Assembly: GCA_018824085.1 (NCBI GenBank)
Contig: JAHJHI010000034.1
Location: 186,001 to 250,000, forward strand
DNA from: Gammaproteobacteria bacterium
GTDB lineage: Bacteria > Pseudomonadota > Gammaproteobacteria > Burkholderiales > Rhodocyclaceae
Direction: 5' to 3'
Length of the DNA stretch: 64,000 nucleotides
The notes under the pieces were generated by a model. It was given only the letters and a program-made list of their open reading frames with translations. It had not been told where the DNA came from and searched no databases. The position numbers and the translations under genes were made by a program. Below, piece after piece: positions 46,848 to 55,790 of the stretch. The stretch's first letter is position 1. Every line of letters starts with the position of its first letter.

Positions 46848-49514
46848 ATGAGCGGCGCGGGTGTCACGGTGATCGACCTGCCTCCCGGCCCGGGTTTTTT
46901 CGGGCAGGTCGCACACATCCTCCTTGAACACCACGGCGACGCGCTCGCCGACGTCGACCTCGTGCTGCCGTCGGTGGCCCATGCGCCGGCCGTGCGCATG
47001 GCGCTGAGTACGGCAGCCGGTGGCGCCGTGTTCATGCCGCGCGTCCTCACGCCGGGCACGCTGGCGGCGCGCTGGACGGGCGATGTTGCGGTCGATCCGC
47101 ACTCGCGCCGCCTGCTCCGCCTGGTGGGCCAGCTTCGTCAGCAGAGCTGGTTCGGCGATGCCGATCCGTGGGCGGCTGCCCGCGAACTGATCGAACTGGC
47201 CGACACCCTTGCCGATGTGCCCGCGCCGCCGGACGACGCGGCGTTGCGCGGCGCATTCGAACGCACTCATGCGCTGCATGACAGCGCGGCGCTGACGCTG
47301 GAGGCCCGCATCGTGCATGCCGTCTGGCTGGCCGACTGCGCGGGAACCCCGGGTCAGGCGCGGGCGGGCGCCCAGGCGCTGCTGCGCGCGGCCGGGCGGG
47401 CGCGTCGCCCGCTGGTTTACCTGCACGACGATATCGGCACCGAACCGCCCTGGCTGGCGGCATACGCACAGCGCGCCCCGGTGTTGCTCATCCGCCTGCG
47501 GCGCGCTGCCGGCGGTGCGCCGATCGAGCGCGCGCTTGACGCGGCGTGGCCCGTCTGTGCCGATGCGGAGCTGCCTTTGTGGTCGCGCGCGGTGGCGCCG
47601 GACGACGCACGGGCGTTGCGCGCCCGCGTGCGGCTGGTCAGCGCACAGTCGCTGGAACAGGAGGCGCAGTACGCGGCCGCCAGCATCGCGGCGTGGATCG
47701 TCGCCGGGCATCGCCGTATCGCGCTGGTGGCGAGCGACCGCGAGGCGGCGCGACGCACGCGTGCGCTGCTTGAACGCCGGCAGGTGCTGCTGGCCGACGA
47801 GACCGGCTGGAAGCTGTCGACCACCCGCGCTGCGGCCACCGTCGACGCCTTCCTGCAGTGCATTGCCTCGGACGGCTACCATCGGGACCTGCTTGATCTG
47901 GTGCGCTCGCCCTATGTCGCCGGCACGCTGGATGCGGACGCCCATGCCCAGGCGATTGCCGTCATCGACGACTGGGTAGTGCGGCGCAACCATGTCGATG
48001 GCTTGCACGCGCTGCTCGATGACGCGAGCCGGCAGCTGGCGGGCCGGCCGGCGGGTGCGCTGGTCGACGCGCTGGTGCGCGCGGCCACGTTGATGCCGAC
48101 CCAGACGGCGCCGGCCGCGTTCTGGGTCGAGCGCCTGCTGGCCGCACTCGACGCGCTGCAGGCGCGCGCCGCACTGGAAAACGACGCCGCCGGCGCGCAG
48201 GTCGTCGGGCTGCTGGAGCAACTGCGCGCGGATTGCGCCGGTGTGCCGCTTGCGCTTTCCTTCGCTGACTGGCGGCAATGGCTCAATGGCGAGTTCGAAC
48301 AGGCGCTGTTCCGGGACACGGCGATCGACAGCCCCGTCGTGTTGACGCATCTGGCGGCGACACGCCTGCGCAGCTTCGACGCTGTCTATGTCATCGGCGC
48401 CGACGCCGGGCATCTCGCGCCGCCGCGTCTGCGCGGGGTACTCGGACACGAAGGCCTGCGCCGCGAACTGGGTTTGCCGGACAGCGCCGACGCGGCGCGT
48501 CAGCTGCGCGAGGATCTGGCCGGTCTGATCGCCTGCAGCGGAGACGTCGTGTTCAGCTGGCAGGCGCAACGCAATGGCGAAGCCAATCTGCCGGGCGCCG
48601 ACCTGCAGTTGCTTGACCTGCTGTTCGCCCGCTGCGGCATGCCGGGTTCCGTCACCGCCGCGCCGGCGCAGCCGGAGCCGCCTCCTATGCGCATGCCCGG
48701 GACGGACCGGGCGCCGGTGCTCGACGCCGGGCGCGTGCCGGGGCGCCTCACCGCCAGCGCGCTGGCCGATCTGATGGCCTGCCCCTACCGTTACTACGCA
48801 CGCCGCGTACTCGGGCTGGGCGAGGGCGATGCGGTCGAGGAAACGCTGGGCAAGGGCAGCGTCGGCGAAATCATCCATTCGGTGCTGCACGACTTTCACA
48901 CCGCCCACCCGCGTCTTGCCGACGATGCACCCGACGCACTCGCCGCCGACATGCGCGCACGCATCGCCGGCGCATTCCGCGACGCCATTGCGCGCAACTT
49001 CCAGGAGCACGCCTGGGCTGACCGCCTGCACGCACGGGCGGATGCCTATGTCGCCTGGGCGCTCGCGCGCGAGGCTGCCGGCTGGCTGTTCGAAGCCGGC
49101 GAGCAGTCGCGCGCGCGGCCGCTCGGCCTGCCGGATGGCGCCACGATGTCGCTCGAAGGGCGCATCGACCGTATCGACCGCAGTGCCGGCGGACAGGCGC
49201 TGCTCGACTACAAGCTGCGCAATGCGAAGAACGTGAAGGACAGCGTCGAGGGTGGTGACGACCTGCAACTCGCTTTCTACACATTGCTGGAAGGCGGGGA
49301 CGTGGCAGAAGCCGCCTATCTGGCGCTCGACGAGGACACGCCCGTGCAGTTCGACCAGCCCGATCCGCATGCGGCGGCGGCCGCGCTGCAGACGTTGCTG
49401 GGCGACGTGTTTGCAGCCATGCGTGCGGGCGCACCGTTACCGGCACATGGCGACGAGCAGGCGTGCAGCCGTTGCGAAATGAGCGGGCTATGCCGCAAGG
49501 ACTGGCGCACATGA
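46848..49514 (+). CDS. addB: AddB-like PD-(D/E)XK nuclease subunit
   Basis: An 888-residue protein paired with AddA for double-strand break processing. The N-terminal part is helicase-like but shows no canonical Walker A (GPGFFGQ where GxxGxGKT is expected), as seen in proteobacterial AddB. The C-terminal nuclease has GRIDRIDR..ALLDYK with the acidic and lysine residues. An Fe-S cluster is suggested by C in MACPYRYYARR and by CSRCEMSGLC at the end. Its stop overlaps the addA start. The exact start at 46848 is not strongly supported by a ribosome binding site. Confidence 0.85.
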   Translation: MSGAGVTVIDLPPGPGFFGQVAHILLEHHGDALADVDLVLPSVAHAPAVRMALSTAAGGAVFMPRVLTPGTLAARWTGDVAVDPHSRRLLRLVGQLRQQSWFGDADPWAAARELIELADTLADVPAPPDDAALRGAFERTHALHDSAALTLEARIVHAVWLADCAGTPGQARAGAQALLRAAGRARRPLVYLHDDIGTEPPWLAAYAQRAPVLLIRLRRAAGGAPIERALDAAWPVCADAELPLWSRAVAPDDARALRARVRLVSAQSLEQEAQYAAASIAAWIVAGHRRIALVASDREAARRTRALLERRQVLLADETGWKLSTTRAAATVDAFLQCIASDGYHRDLLDLVRSPYVAGTLDADAHAQAIAVIDDWVVRRNHVDGLHALLDDASRQLAGRPAGALVDALVRAATLMPTQTAPAAFWVERLLAALDALQARAALENDAAGAQVVGLLEQLRADCAGVPLALSFADWRQWLNGEFEQALFRDTAIDSPVVLTHLAATRLRSFDAVYVIGADAGHLAPPRLRGVLGHEGLRRELGLPDSADAARQLREDLAGLIACSGDVVFSWQAQRNGEANLPGADLQLLDLLFARCGMPGSVTAAPAQPEPPPMRMPGTDRAPVLDAGRVPGRLTASALADLMACPYRYYARRVLGLGEGDAVEETLGKGSVGEIIHSVLHDFHTAHPRLADDAPDALAADMRARIAGAFRDAIARNFQEHAWADRLHARADAYVAWALAREAAGWLFEAGEQSRARPLGLPDGATMSLEGRIDRIDRSAGGQALLDYKLRNAKNVKDSVEGGDDLQLAFYTLLEGGDVAEAAYLALDEDTPVQFDQPDPHAAAAALQTLLGDVFAAMRAGAPLPAHGDEQACSRCEMSGLCRKDWRT

Positions 49515-52500
49515 ACGACAGTCTGCGCGCACTCGACCCCGCCGCCAGCGTCGTCGTCGAAGCCTGCGCCGGCAGCGGCAAGACGTGGACTCTGGTGTCT
49601 CGCCTCATCCGGCTGTTGCTGGCGGGCGTTGCGCCGGGCGAAATCCTGGCGATCACCTACACGCGCAAGGCGGCGCGCGAGATCGACGAGCGGCTGCAGC
49701 ACTGGCTGGGCGAGCTGGCCGTGTCGGACGACGACGGCGTCATCGGTTTCCTGGCCGATCGCGGCGTCGACGCCCGTGGCGACGCGCAGCTGATCGCGCG
49801 CGCGCGCGGCCTGTTCGAACTTGTGGCTCGTGCGCGTCCCGGGCTGACGATCAATACCTTTCATGGCTGGTTCTCGTCGTTGCTCGGCGCGGCGCCGTTG
49901 TCCGCGGGGCTCGGCGGCCTGCAGCTGGCCGAGCGCACCGCGCGCCTGCGCGAGCAGGCCTGGGCGACGCTGATGCGTCGCGCCGGCAGCGCGCCCGATG
50001 GCGATCTGGCGCAGGCGGTGCGCTGGTTGCTCGCGCAGGCCGGCTTGTCCGGCGCGCGCAGCCTGGCCGGCGCGCTGATCGACCGGCGTGCCGAATGGCA
50101 GGCCTGGCTGGAGGCGAACGGCGGGCTCGACGGCGTGCTGGCACACCTGCGTGCCTTCTTCGGTGCCGACGGCCCGGCGCCGATCGACGCGCTGGCGCAC
50201 GACGGCGCGCTGCGCGACGCGGCGCTCGAGTTCGCGAAGCTGCTCGGGCAGGGGACGGAGGCCCAGCAGCGCAAGGCGAACGACGTACTTTCTGCCTGTG
50301 CCCGGGCGGACGCGCAGGCGTATTTCGACGGATTGTGCACAGCGCTGCTGACCGGCAAGGGCGAGCCGATCGCGTTCAAGCCCGGCAAGTCCCTTGACAA
50401 GCTGGGTGTCGCCGAGCGCGCGCGGCAGCTGTTCGAACAGTGCGCAGGGCGCCTCGTACAGTGCCGCGCGGCGCTGGGCGACGGCGCCGCCTGGGAACTG
50501 AACCGGCACGCGCTGCATGTCGCCAGCGCGATGCTCGACGCCTATGACCAGATCAAGCGCAATGCCGGGGTGCTCGATTTCGGCGATCTTGAATGGCATG
50601 CGTCGCGCCTGCTGGCCGACGCGCAGACGGGCCCGTTCGTGCAGGCGCGTCTCGACGCGCGCTATCGCCACTTGTTGCTGGACGAGTTTCAGGACACCAA
50701 TCCGCTGCAATGGCAGGTGCTCATGCACTGGCTCGACGCCTATGCACCGGATCAGGTGCAGCCGCGGGTTTTCGTCGTTGGCGATCCGAAGCAGTCGATC
50801 TACCGGTTCCGGCGCGCCGACCCGCGCATATTCGCGCATGCGCGCCTCGCGTTCCGCGAGCGCTTCGGCGCCATCGACATCCGGCGCAACGAGACGCGGC
50901 GCAGCAGTCCGGCCGTGGTCGGCGTCGTCAATGCACTGTTTTCTTCGCTCGACGTGTTCGAAGGCTTCGAGCCGCATACCACCGCACAGGTGGCCCTGCC
51001 GGGCCGGGTCGAGGTGCTGCCCGCCTTCGGTCACGATGCGGCGGCATTGCCGCTTGCCGGCGACGACGGTGGCTTCGCCGAGGCGTTGCGCAATCCGCTG
51101 CGCGTGGCGCGCACGACGCCCGAGGACAGCCGCCGCCGTCGCGAAGCCGACGCGATGTGCGCACGCCTGCGCGCGATGGCGGGGCAACTGGCGGTGCGTG
51201 ATCCGCACGGCGGACAGGCGCGCCCTGCGCGCTACGGCGACATGATGATCCTGCTGCGCCGGCGCACCGGTCTGGCGGTCTATGAAGCCGCGTTGCGCGA
51301 GCACGGCATTCCGTATTTCGGTGCGAGCCGCGGCCGACTGCTGGACACGCTGGAGGCGGCCGACCTGCAGGCGCTGCTCGGATTCCTCGCCGCGCCTGCC
51401 GACGCACTGGCGCTGGCGCACGTGTTGCGCAGTCCGCTGTTCGCGTTCAGCAACACGCATCTGCTGGCGCTGACGGCGCATGGAGGCGCGTTGTGGCAGA
51501 CGCTGAAATCGCAGCGCAGCGGCGATGCCGCGTTTGATCGGGCCGCCGGCCTGCTTGAAGGATGGCTCGAAGCGTCGGCGCGTCTGCCGGTGCACGACCT
51601 GCTCGACCGCGTGTTCGACCAGGGCGGCCTCATGGCGCGCTACAAGGCGGCGGTTGATGCGATGGCCTGGCCGGGTGTGCGGGCGAATCTGGAGGCCTTC
51701 ATCGAACTGGCGCTCAAGGTCGACAGCGGGCGCTTCCCGAGCCTGCCGCGCTTCCTGGACGAGCTGACCCGGTTGCGCAACGAAGATGACGAAGCACCGG
51801 ACGAGGGGCTGATCCTTGGCGAGGACCCGTCGCGCGGCCGGGTGCGGGTGCTGACCGTGCATGCGGCGAAGGGGCTGGAAGCCCCGATCGTCTGGCTGGC
51901 CGACGCGGTCGCGCGCCCGCGTGCCGACAGCGGCGCCCGCGTGCTGCTGGCCTGGCCGCCTGGTGCGCCGGCACCGGCGCACCTGTCGCTGCTGCATCGC
52001 CGCGACAGCCAGGGGGAGGCGCGCGCCGGATTTCTGGATGCGGAGGCACGGGCCGGGGCGCGTGAAGACGCCAATCTGCTCTATGTCGCGGTGACGCGTG
52101 CGCGCCAGTATCTGTTCGCCAGCGGCGTCAGCCCGGCGCGCGGCAGCGCCACCGGCAGCTGGCTGGAGCGCCTGACCGACGCCGTGCGCGCGTGCGGGGG
52201 TGCGCAAGATACCGACTGCGGCGGGGCAAGCGTCGGCTTTGGTGACGATGAGGTCTGCGGGCCGGCGCAGGTCGATGAACCGCTTGCCGCTCAGCTTGCC
52301 GAGGCTGCGGTGCCGCCCGTGGGCGAGCGCCGTCCCCCGCCACCGGTCGAGGACAGCGCGCAGCGCTGGGGCACAGGGCTGCACGCCTGGCTGGAAGCGC
52401 TCGGCTGCGACGAACCGCCGCCGCCGCGCCCGGCCGGGCTTGATGCGGCGCAGTGGAGCGAACTCGAAAGGCTGGCGCGCAAACTCGTACATAGCGATGG

Positions 52501-52777
52501 ACTGCGCCGCTTTTTCGATCCTGCGCGGTACCGGCGGGCAGCCAGCGAGCTCGAGTTCGTGCTGCCCGACGGCAGCCCCGGGCGCATCGACCGACTGGTC
52601 GAGTTCGATGACGAGATATGGATACTCGATTACAAGAGCGGACAGGGCGACGGATACGCGGATGCATATGCCGAACAACTGGATCGCTATGCCGCTGCCG
52701 TGCGTCTCATCCGGCCGGGAAAGGTGGTGTGTGCCGCGCTGATACGGCCGGACGGACGGCTCGACCGGAAGATATGA
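49511..52777 (+). CDS. addA: AddA-like UvrD-family helicase-nuclease
   Basis: A 1088-residue superfamily 1 helicase with a C-terminal nuclease that with AddB unwinds and resects DNA ends. Walker A is EACAGSGKTWTL (about residues 23-34), followed by AITYTRKAAREI, the Walker B-type LLLDEFQDTNPLQW, VGDPKQSIYRFRRADP, VLTVHAAKGLEAPIVWL and VAVTRARQYL. The nuclease segment near the C-terminus is GRIDRLVEFDDEIWILDYKSG. ATG at 49511 overlaps the addB stop (ATGA), so upstream in-frame ATGs at 49463 and 49490 are less likely. Confidence 0.9.
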   Translation: MNDSLRALDPAASVVVEACAGSGKTWTLVSRLIRLLLAGVAPGEILAITYTRKAAREIDERLQHWLGELAVSDDDGVIGFLADRGVDARGDAQLIARARGLFELVARARPGLTINTFHGWFSSLLGAAPLSAGLGGLQLAERTARLREQAWATLMRRAGSAPDGDLAQAVRWLLAQAGLSGARSLAGALIDRRAEWQAWLEANGGLDGVLAHLRAFFGADGPAPIDALAHDGALRDAALEFAKLLGQGTEAQQRKANDVLSACARADAQAYFDGLCTALLTGKGEPIAFKPGKSLDKLGVAERARQLFEQCAGRLVQCRAALGDGAAWELNRHALHVASAMLDAYDQIKRNAGVLDFGDLEWHASRLLADAQTGPFVQARLDARYRHLLLDEFQDTNPLQWQVLMHWLDAYAPDQVQPRVFVVGDPKQSIYRFRRADPRIFAHARLAFRERFGAIDIRRNETRRSSPAVVGVVNALFSSLDVFEGFEPHTTAQVALPGRVEVLPAFGHDAAALPLAGDDGGFAEALRNPLRVARTTPEDSRRRREADAMCARLRAMAGQLAVRDPHGGQARPARYGDMMILLRRRTGLAVYEAALREHGIPYFGASRGRLLDTLEAADLQALLGFLAAPADALALAHVLRSPLFAFSNTHLLALTAHGGALWQTLKSQRSGDAAFDRAAGLLEGWLEASARLPVHDLLDRVFDQGGLMARYKAAVDAMAWPGVRANLEAFIELALKVDSGRFPSLPRFLDELTRLRNEDDEAPDEGLILGEDPSRGRVRVLTVHAAKGLEAPIVWLADAVARPRADSGARVLLAWPPGAPAPAHLSLLHRRDSQGEARAGFLDAEARAGAREDANLLYVAVTRARQYLFASGVSPARGSATGSWLERLTDAVRACGGAQDTDCGGASVGFGDDEVCGPAQVDEPLAAQLAEAAVPPVGERRPPPPVEDSAQRWGTGLHAWLEALGCDEPPPPRPAGLDAAQWSELERLARKLVHSDGLRRFFDPARYRRAASELEFVLPDGSPGRIDRLVEFDDEIWILDYKSGQGDGYADAYAEQLDRYAAAVRLIRPGKVVCAALIRPDGRLDRKI

Positions 52778-52886
52778 GACGGTTGCGGCGTGTCCGCTTT
52801 GCGCGGCCCGCCGTTTTGACTACCATCGACAACTGTCATCCGTTGCGACGCACTTTGCGTACGCGCGGCACGAAGGAGTGTCTGTC

Positions 52887-53336
52887 ATGCAAGTTCACGA
52901 AATCCTGCGCATCAAGGGCACGGTGCTCTACACAGTGGCGCCATCGCAGTCCCTGGGCAAGGCGGTCGCCACCATGACCGATCTCGATGTCGGCTCGCTG
53001 GTCGTCATGGAACAGGGCCGGATGACCGGCCTGCTGAGTTTCCGCGAAGTGCTGCGCGCCGTTCAGGCGTCCGGCGAAACGTGGCAGGACCTGAGCGTCG
53101 CCGATGTGATGCAGAAAGACCCTTCTACGGCACACCCCGACATGGAAGTCGATGAGCTGCGCCGGCTGATGCTGGAGAAGCGTTGCCGCTATCTGCCCAT
53201 CATGGAAGGGGATACGCTGATGGGCGTGCTGTCCTTTCACGACGTGGCTCGCGCGATGCTCGAAGAACAAAGCTTCGAGAACCGCATGCTCAAGAGCTAC
53301 ATCCGGGACTGGCCACTGGAAGACATGTCGGGCTGA
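52887..53336 (+). CDS. Two-CBS-domain protein
   Basis: A 149-residue soluble protein with two CBS motifs, which often bind adenosine nucleotides. The first (about 10-65) contains TVAPSQSLGKAVATM, VGSLVVME and MTGLLSFREVLRAV; the second (about 75-130) contains MQKDPSTAHPDMEVDEL and YLPIMEGDTLMGVLSFHDVARAM. The AAGGAG ribosome binding site at 52873-52878 sits before ATG 52887, which excludes the GTG at 52878. It is a stand-alone gene; target unknown. Confidence 0.88.
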   Translation: MQVHEILRIKGTVLYTVAPSQSLGKAVATMTDLDVGSLVVMEQGRMTGLLSFREVLRAVQASGETWQDLSVADVMQKDPSTAHPDMEVDELRRLMLEKRCRYLPIMEGDTLMGVLSFHDVARAMLEEQSFENRMLKSYIRDWPLEDMSG

Positions 53337-53420
53337 GCGGGTGTTCCGGCGAAGACCGGCGGCGAGCCCGCGGTGCGGCGCGTTCCGTGCCGCGCACGCA
53401 CGAGGATGTGAGGAGGCGGT

Positions 53421-55091
53421 ATGGAAAAGGTCTGGCTGAAAAGCTACCCGGAGGGTGTTCCGCCCGACATCGATCCTTCAGAGTTCATGTCGATCGGCGA
53501 AGTGTTCGAGCGCAGTTGTCGGGAGTTCGCCGACCGCGATGCCTATGTCTGCATGGGCAAGGCGATCACCTATGCCGAGCTTGACCGGCTGAGCGCCGCG
53601 TTCGCGGCCTATCTGCAATCGTCCATCGGACTCGCTCCGGGCTCGCGCGTCGCACTCATGATGCCCAATGTCCTGCAGTACCCGGTCGCGATGTTCGGCG
53701 CGCTGCGTGCCGGCTATGCCGTGGTCAACTGCAACCCGCTCTACACGCCGCGCGAGCTGGAACACCAGCTCAATGACAGTGGCGCGGAAGTCATCGTCGT
53801 GCTGGAGAACTTCGCATCGACGCTGCAGCAGGTGATTGCCCGTACCGCCGTTCGCCATGTGCTGCTGGCCGCACTGGGCGACATGCTGCCGGCCCCCAGG
53901 CGCTGGCTCGTCAATGCTGTCGTGCGTCACGTCCGGAAGATGGTGCCGGCGTATTCGCTGCCGGGGGCGCTGCGCTTCAACGAGGCGCTGAACCTCGGGC
54001 GAGGCCACGCGCTCAATCCCGTCCATGTGGTGCATGAGGACATTGCGTTCCTGCAATACACGGGCGGTACGACCGGCATTGCCAAGGGAGCGATGCTGAC
54101 GCACCGCAACGTGGTGGCGAACCTGATGCAGGCCGACGCTTGGATACGGCCATTCCTGCATGGCCCGCAAATCGTCATCACGGCATTGCCGCTGTATCAC
54201 ATCTTTGCGCTGACGGCGAATTGCCTCGTTTTCCTTACGCTTGGGGCGACGAATATACTGATCGTCAATCCGCGTGACATTTCGGGTTTCGTCAAGGAGC
54301 TGTCCCGGTACCGCTTCACCGTGATAACCGGAGTGAATACGCTGTTCAACGCATTGCTCAATCACCCTGGTTTTTCAAAGCTCGATTTTTCCGGCTTGCA
54401 CATCTCGCTGGGTGGCGGCATGGCTGTTCAACGTGCGGTGGCGGAACGCTGGCAGAAAACGACCGGACAGCCATTGATAGAAGCATACGGGCTGACCGAA
54501 ACATCGCCCGCCGTATGCATCAACCTGCCGGACGAAAAGGAATTCAGCGGCGCAATCGGCCTGCCTTTGCCATCGACGGATGTGTCAATAAGAAATGACG
54601 AGGGAATTGAGTTGCCGATGGGCGAGGCCGGTGAATTGTGCGTGCGCGGCCCGCAGGTCATGAAAGGATATTACCGGCGACAGGAGGAAACCGCGGACGC
54701 AATGACGTCTGACGGGTTCTTGCGTACCGGCGATATCGCGACGATCGACGAGCACGGTTTCGTGCGCATTGTGGACCGCAAGAAGGACATGATTCTGGTA
54801 TCCGGATTCAATGTCTATCCGAATGAAATCGAGGATGTGCTGGTGCGGTGTCAGGGCGTTGTCGAATGCTGCGCCATCGGAGTGCCGGACGAGCGTTCGG
54901 GCGAAGTGGTGAAGGTGTTTGTCGTCAGCCGGGACGATGCCCTGACGAAGGAAGCGGTCATCGAGCACTGCCGGGCCGAACTGACGGCATACAAGGTGCC
55001 GAGGCAGGTGGAATTCCGGAGCGAATTGCCCAAGACAAATGTCGGAAAGATATTGCGCAGGGCCCTGAAGGAAACGCGGGAAAAGTCGTGA
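53421..55091 (+). CDS. fadD: Long-chain fatty acid--CoA ligase (FadD type)
   Basis: Activates fatty acids to acyl-CoA via acyl-AMP. The 556-residue protein shows the AMP-binding motif LQYTGGTTGIAKGAMLTH, the LPLYHIFALTAN segment, IEAYGLTETSPAV, TGDIATIDEHGFVRIVDRKKDMI and the catalytic-lysine motif PKTNVGKILRR. It begins EKVWLKSYPEGVPPDI as usual for betaproteobacterial FadD. The second half has noticeably more A/T-ending codons than its neighbours. AGGAGGCGGT precedes ATG 53421. A hairpin follows the stop. Confidence 0.92.
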   Translation: MEKVWLKSYPEGVPPDIDPSEFMSIGEVFERSCREFADRDAYVCMGKAITYAELDRLSAAFAAYLQSSIGLAPGSRVALMMPNVLQYPVAMFGALRAGYAVVNCNPLYTPRELEHQLNDSGAEVIVVLENFASTLQQVIARTAVRHVLLAALGDMLPAPRRWLVNAVVRHVRKMVPAYSLPGALRFNEALNLGRGHALNPVHVVHEDIAFLQYTGGTTGIAKGAMLTHRNVVANLMQADAWIRPFLHGPQIVITALPLYHIFALTANCLVFLTLGATNILIVNPRDISGFVKELSRYRFTVITGVNTLFNALLNHPGFSKLDFSGLHISLGGGMAVQRAVAERWQKTTGQPLIEAYGLTETSPAVCINLPDEKEFSGAIGLPLPSTDVSIRNDEGIELPMGEAGELCVRGPQVMKGYYRRQEETADAMTSDGFLRTGDIATIDEHGFVRIVDRKKDMILVSGFNVYPNEIEDVLVRCQGVVECCAIGVPDERSGEVVKVFVVSRDDALTKEAVIEHCRAELTAYKVPRQVEFRSELPKTNVGKILRRALKETREKS

Positions 55092-55117
55092 TCTTCCTTT
55101 CGGGCAGACATCGACCG

Positions 55118-55145
55118 AAAAAAAGACACCGCGAGGTGCCTTTTT
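55118..55145. terminator. Bidirectional terminator between fadD and the H-NS gene
   Basis: A GCGA-loop hairpin (GACACC/GGTGCC with one A-C mismatch) flanked by seven A residues on the left (55118-55124) and five T residues on the right (55141-55145), between the convergent fadD (55091) and H-NS (55162) stops. Confidence 0.8.
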
Positions 55146-55161
55146 ATCGGATTTCCGATTT

Positions 55162-55494
55162 TCAGCTCACGCGGGCGGCGGCCAGTTCGTCCGCACTCAT
55201 GTTTGCCAGCCAGCCGGGCTTGCGGCCTGCGGCACCCACTTCCTTGATTTCGCCCGATTCAGGGTTGCGATATTTGCCCGGCGCAATCTTGACCTTGGTC
55301 GCGCTGGCTGCGCGCGGTGTCCGGCGTGCTGCCGAGCCGGACAAACCGACATCGGATGCGGTCAGATTGTATTTTCTTATTTTTGCCTTTACGTCGGCAA
55401 TCACTTCATCGAGTTCTGCCCGACGTACTGCTTCAGCCTGTTGCTGAAGGTCTGCGATTTTCGCCATCAATTCGTCGTAGCTTTGACCGGACAT
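55162..55494 (-). CDS. H-NS histone family nucleoid protein, divergent C-terminus
   Basis: A 110-residue H-NS family protein. The N-terminal coiled oligomerisation region (about 1-45: YDELMAKIADLQQQAEAVRR) precedes a linker and a C-terminal domain. The usual YRDP-x-TG-x-TWSGRGR-x-P-x-W DNA-binding loop is altered here to KYRNPESGEIKEVG, then AAGRKPGWL. It is expected to bind AT-rich DNA and silence genes, with possibly changed affinity. It is a single gene convergent with fadD; TCCGTTAGGTTGG upstream holds only a weak ribosome binding site. Confidence 0.82.
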   Translation of the reverse strand: MSGQSYDELMAKIADLQQQAEAVRRAELDEVIADVKAKIRKYNLTASDVGLSGSAARRTPRAASATKVKIAPGKYRNPESGEIKEVGAAGRKPGWLANMSADELAAARVS

Positions 55495-55790
55495 CGATAC
55501 TTCTCCGTTAGGTTGGGAATTTTGATGATAGACCGGTTCTTGAATTCGGGTAAATCAATTTCGTGGCGGAATTCGGTTGTTTCGGTCGAGGATTCCGGTA
55601 AAGGAGACATTTGATTCTGAATAATGCATGCACCGGAGCGGTGCGTTGTTTGGTAAGTGCGTTATCCAGGCTGCGCTTGACGTGGGTCAAGGCTGCTGGG
55701 TGCCGCCGCACCTAACCTTCGGTCCGGATCATGCGTGCGTGCGTCCTCGCGGGCGCGACGGTGCAATTTCAATGTGGGAGCAGGTGAAAA
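55495..55790. other. Divergent promoter region of H-NS gene and cco operon
   Basis: About 296 bases without a supported gene. It contains the Anr/FNR-like box at 55677-55690 and a candidate -10 (TAACCT, 55713-55718) for ccoN, which implies transcription from about 55725. The left half (55500-55620) is AT-rich for this window and should carry the H-NS promoter. Confidence 0.5.
55677..55690. promoter_or_regulatory. Anr/FNR-like box upstream of ccoN
   Basis: TTGAC-N4-GTCAA, a perfect dyad of the FNR/Anr type. Its centre (55683.5) is about 41.5 bases from a start predicted near 55725 by the TAACCT -10, the class II activator position. This would induce the cbb3 operon at low oxygen. Confidence 0.75.

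Noticed and set aside
49316-52678. A 1120-codon open frame antisense to addA
   Set aside because: No motif, arginine/glutamine/histidine-rich shadow of a GC-rich gene; the sense strand has every UvrD motif.
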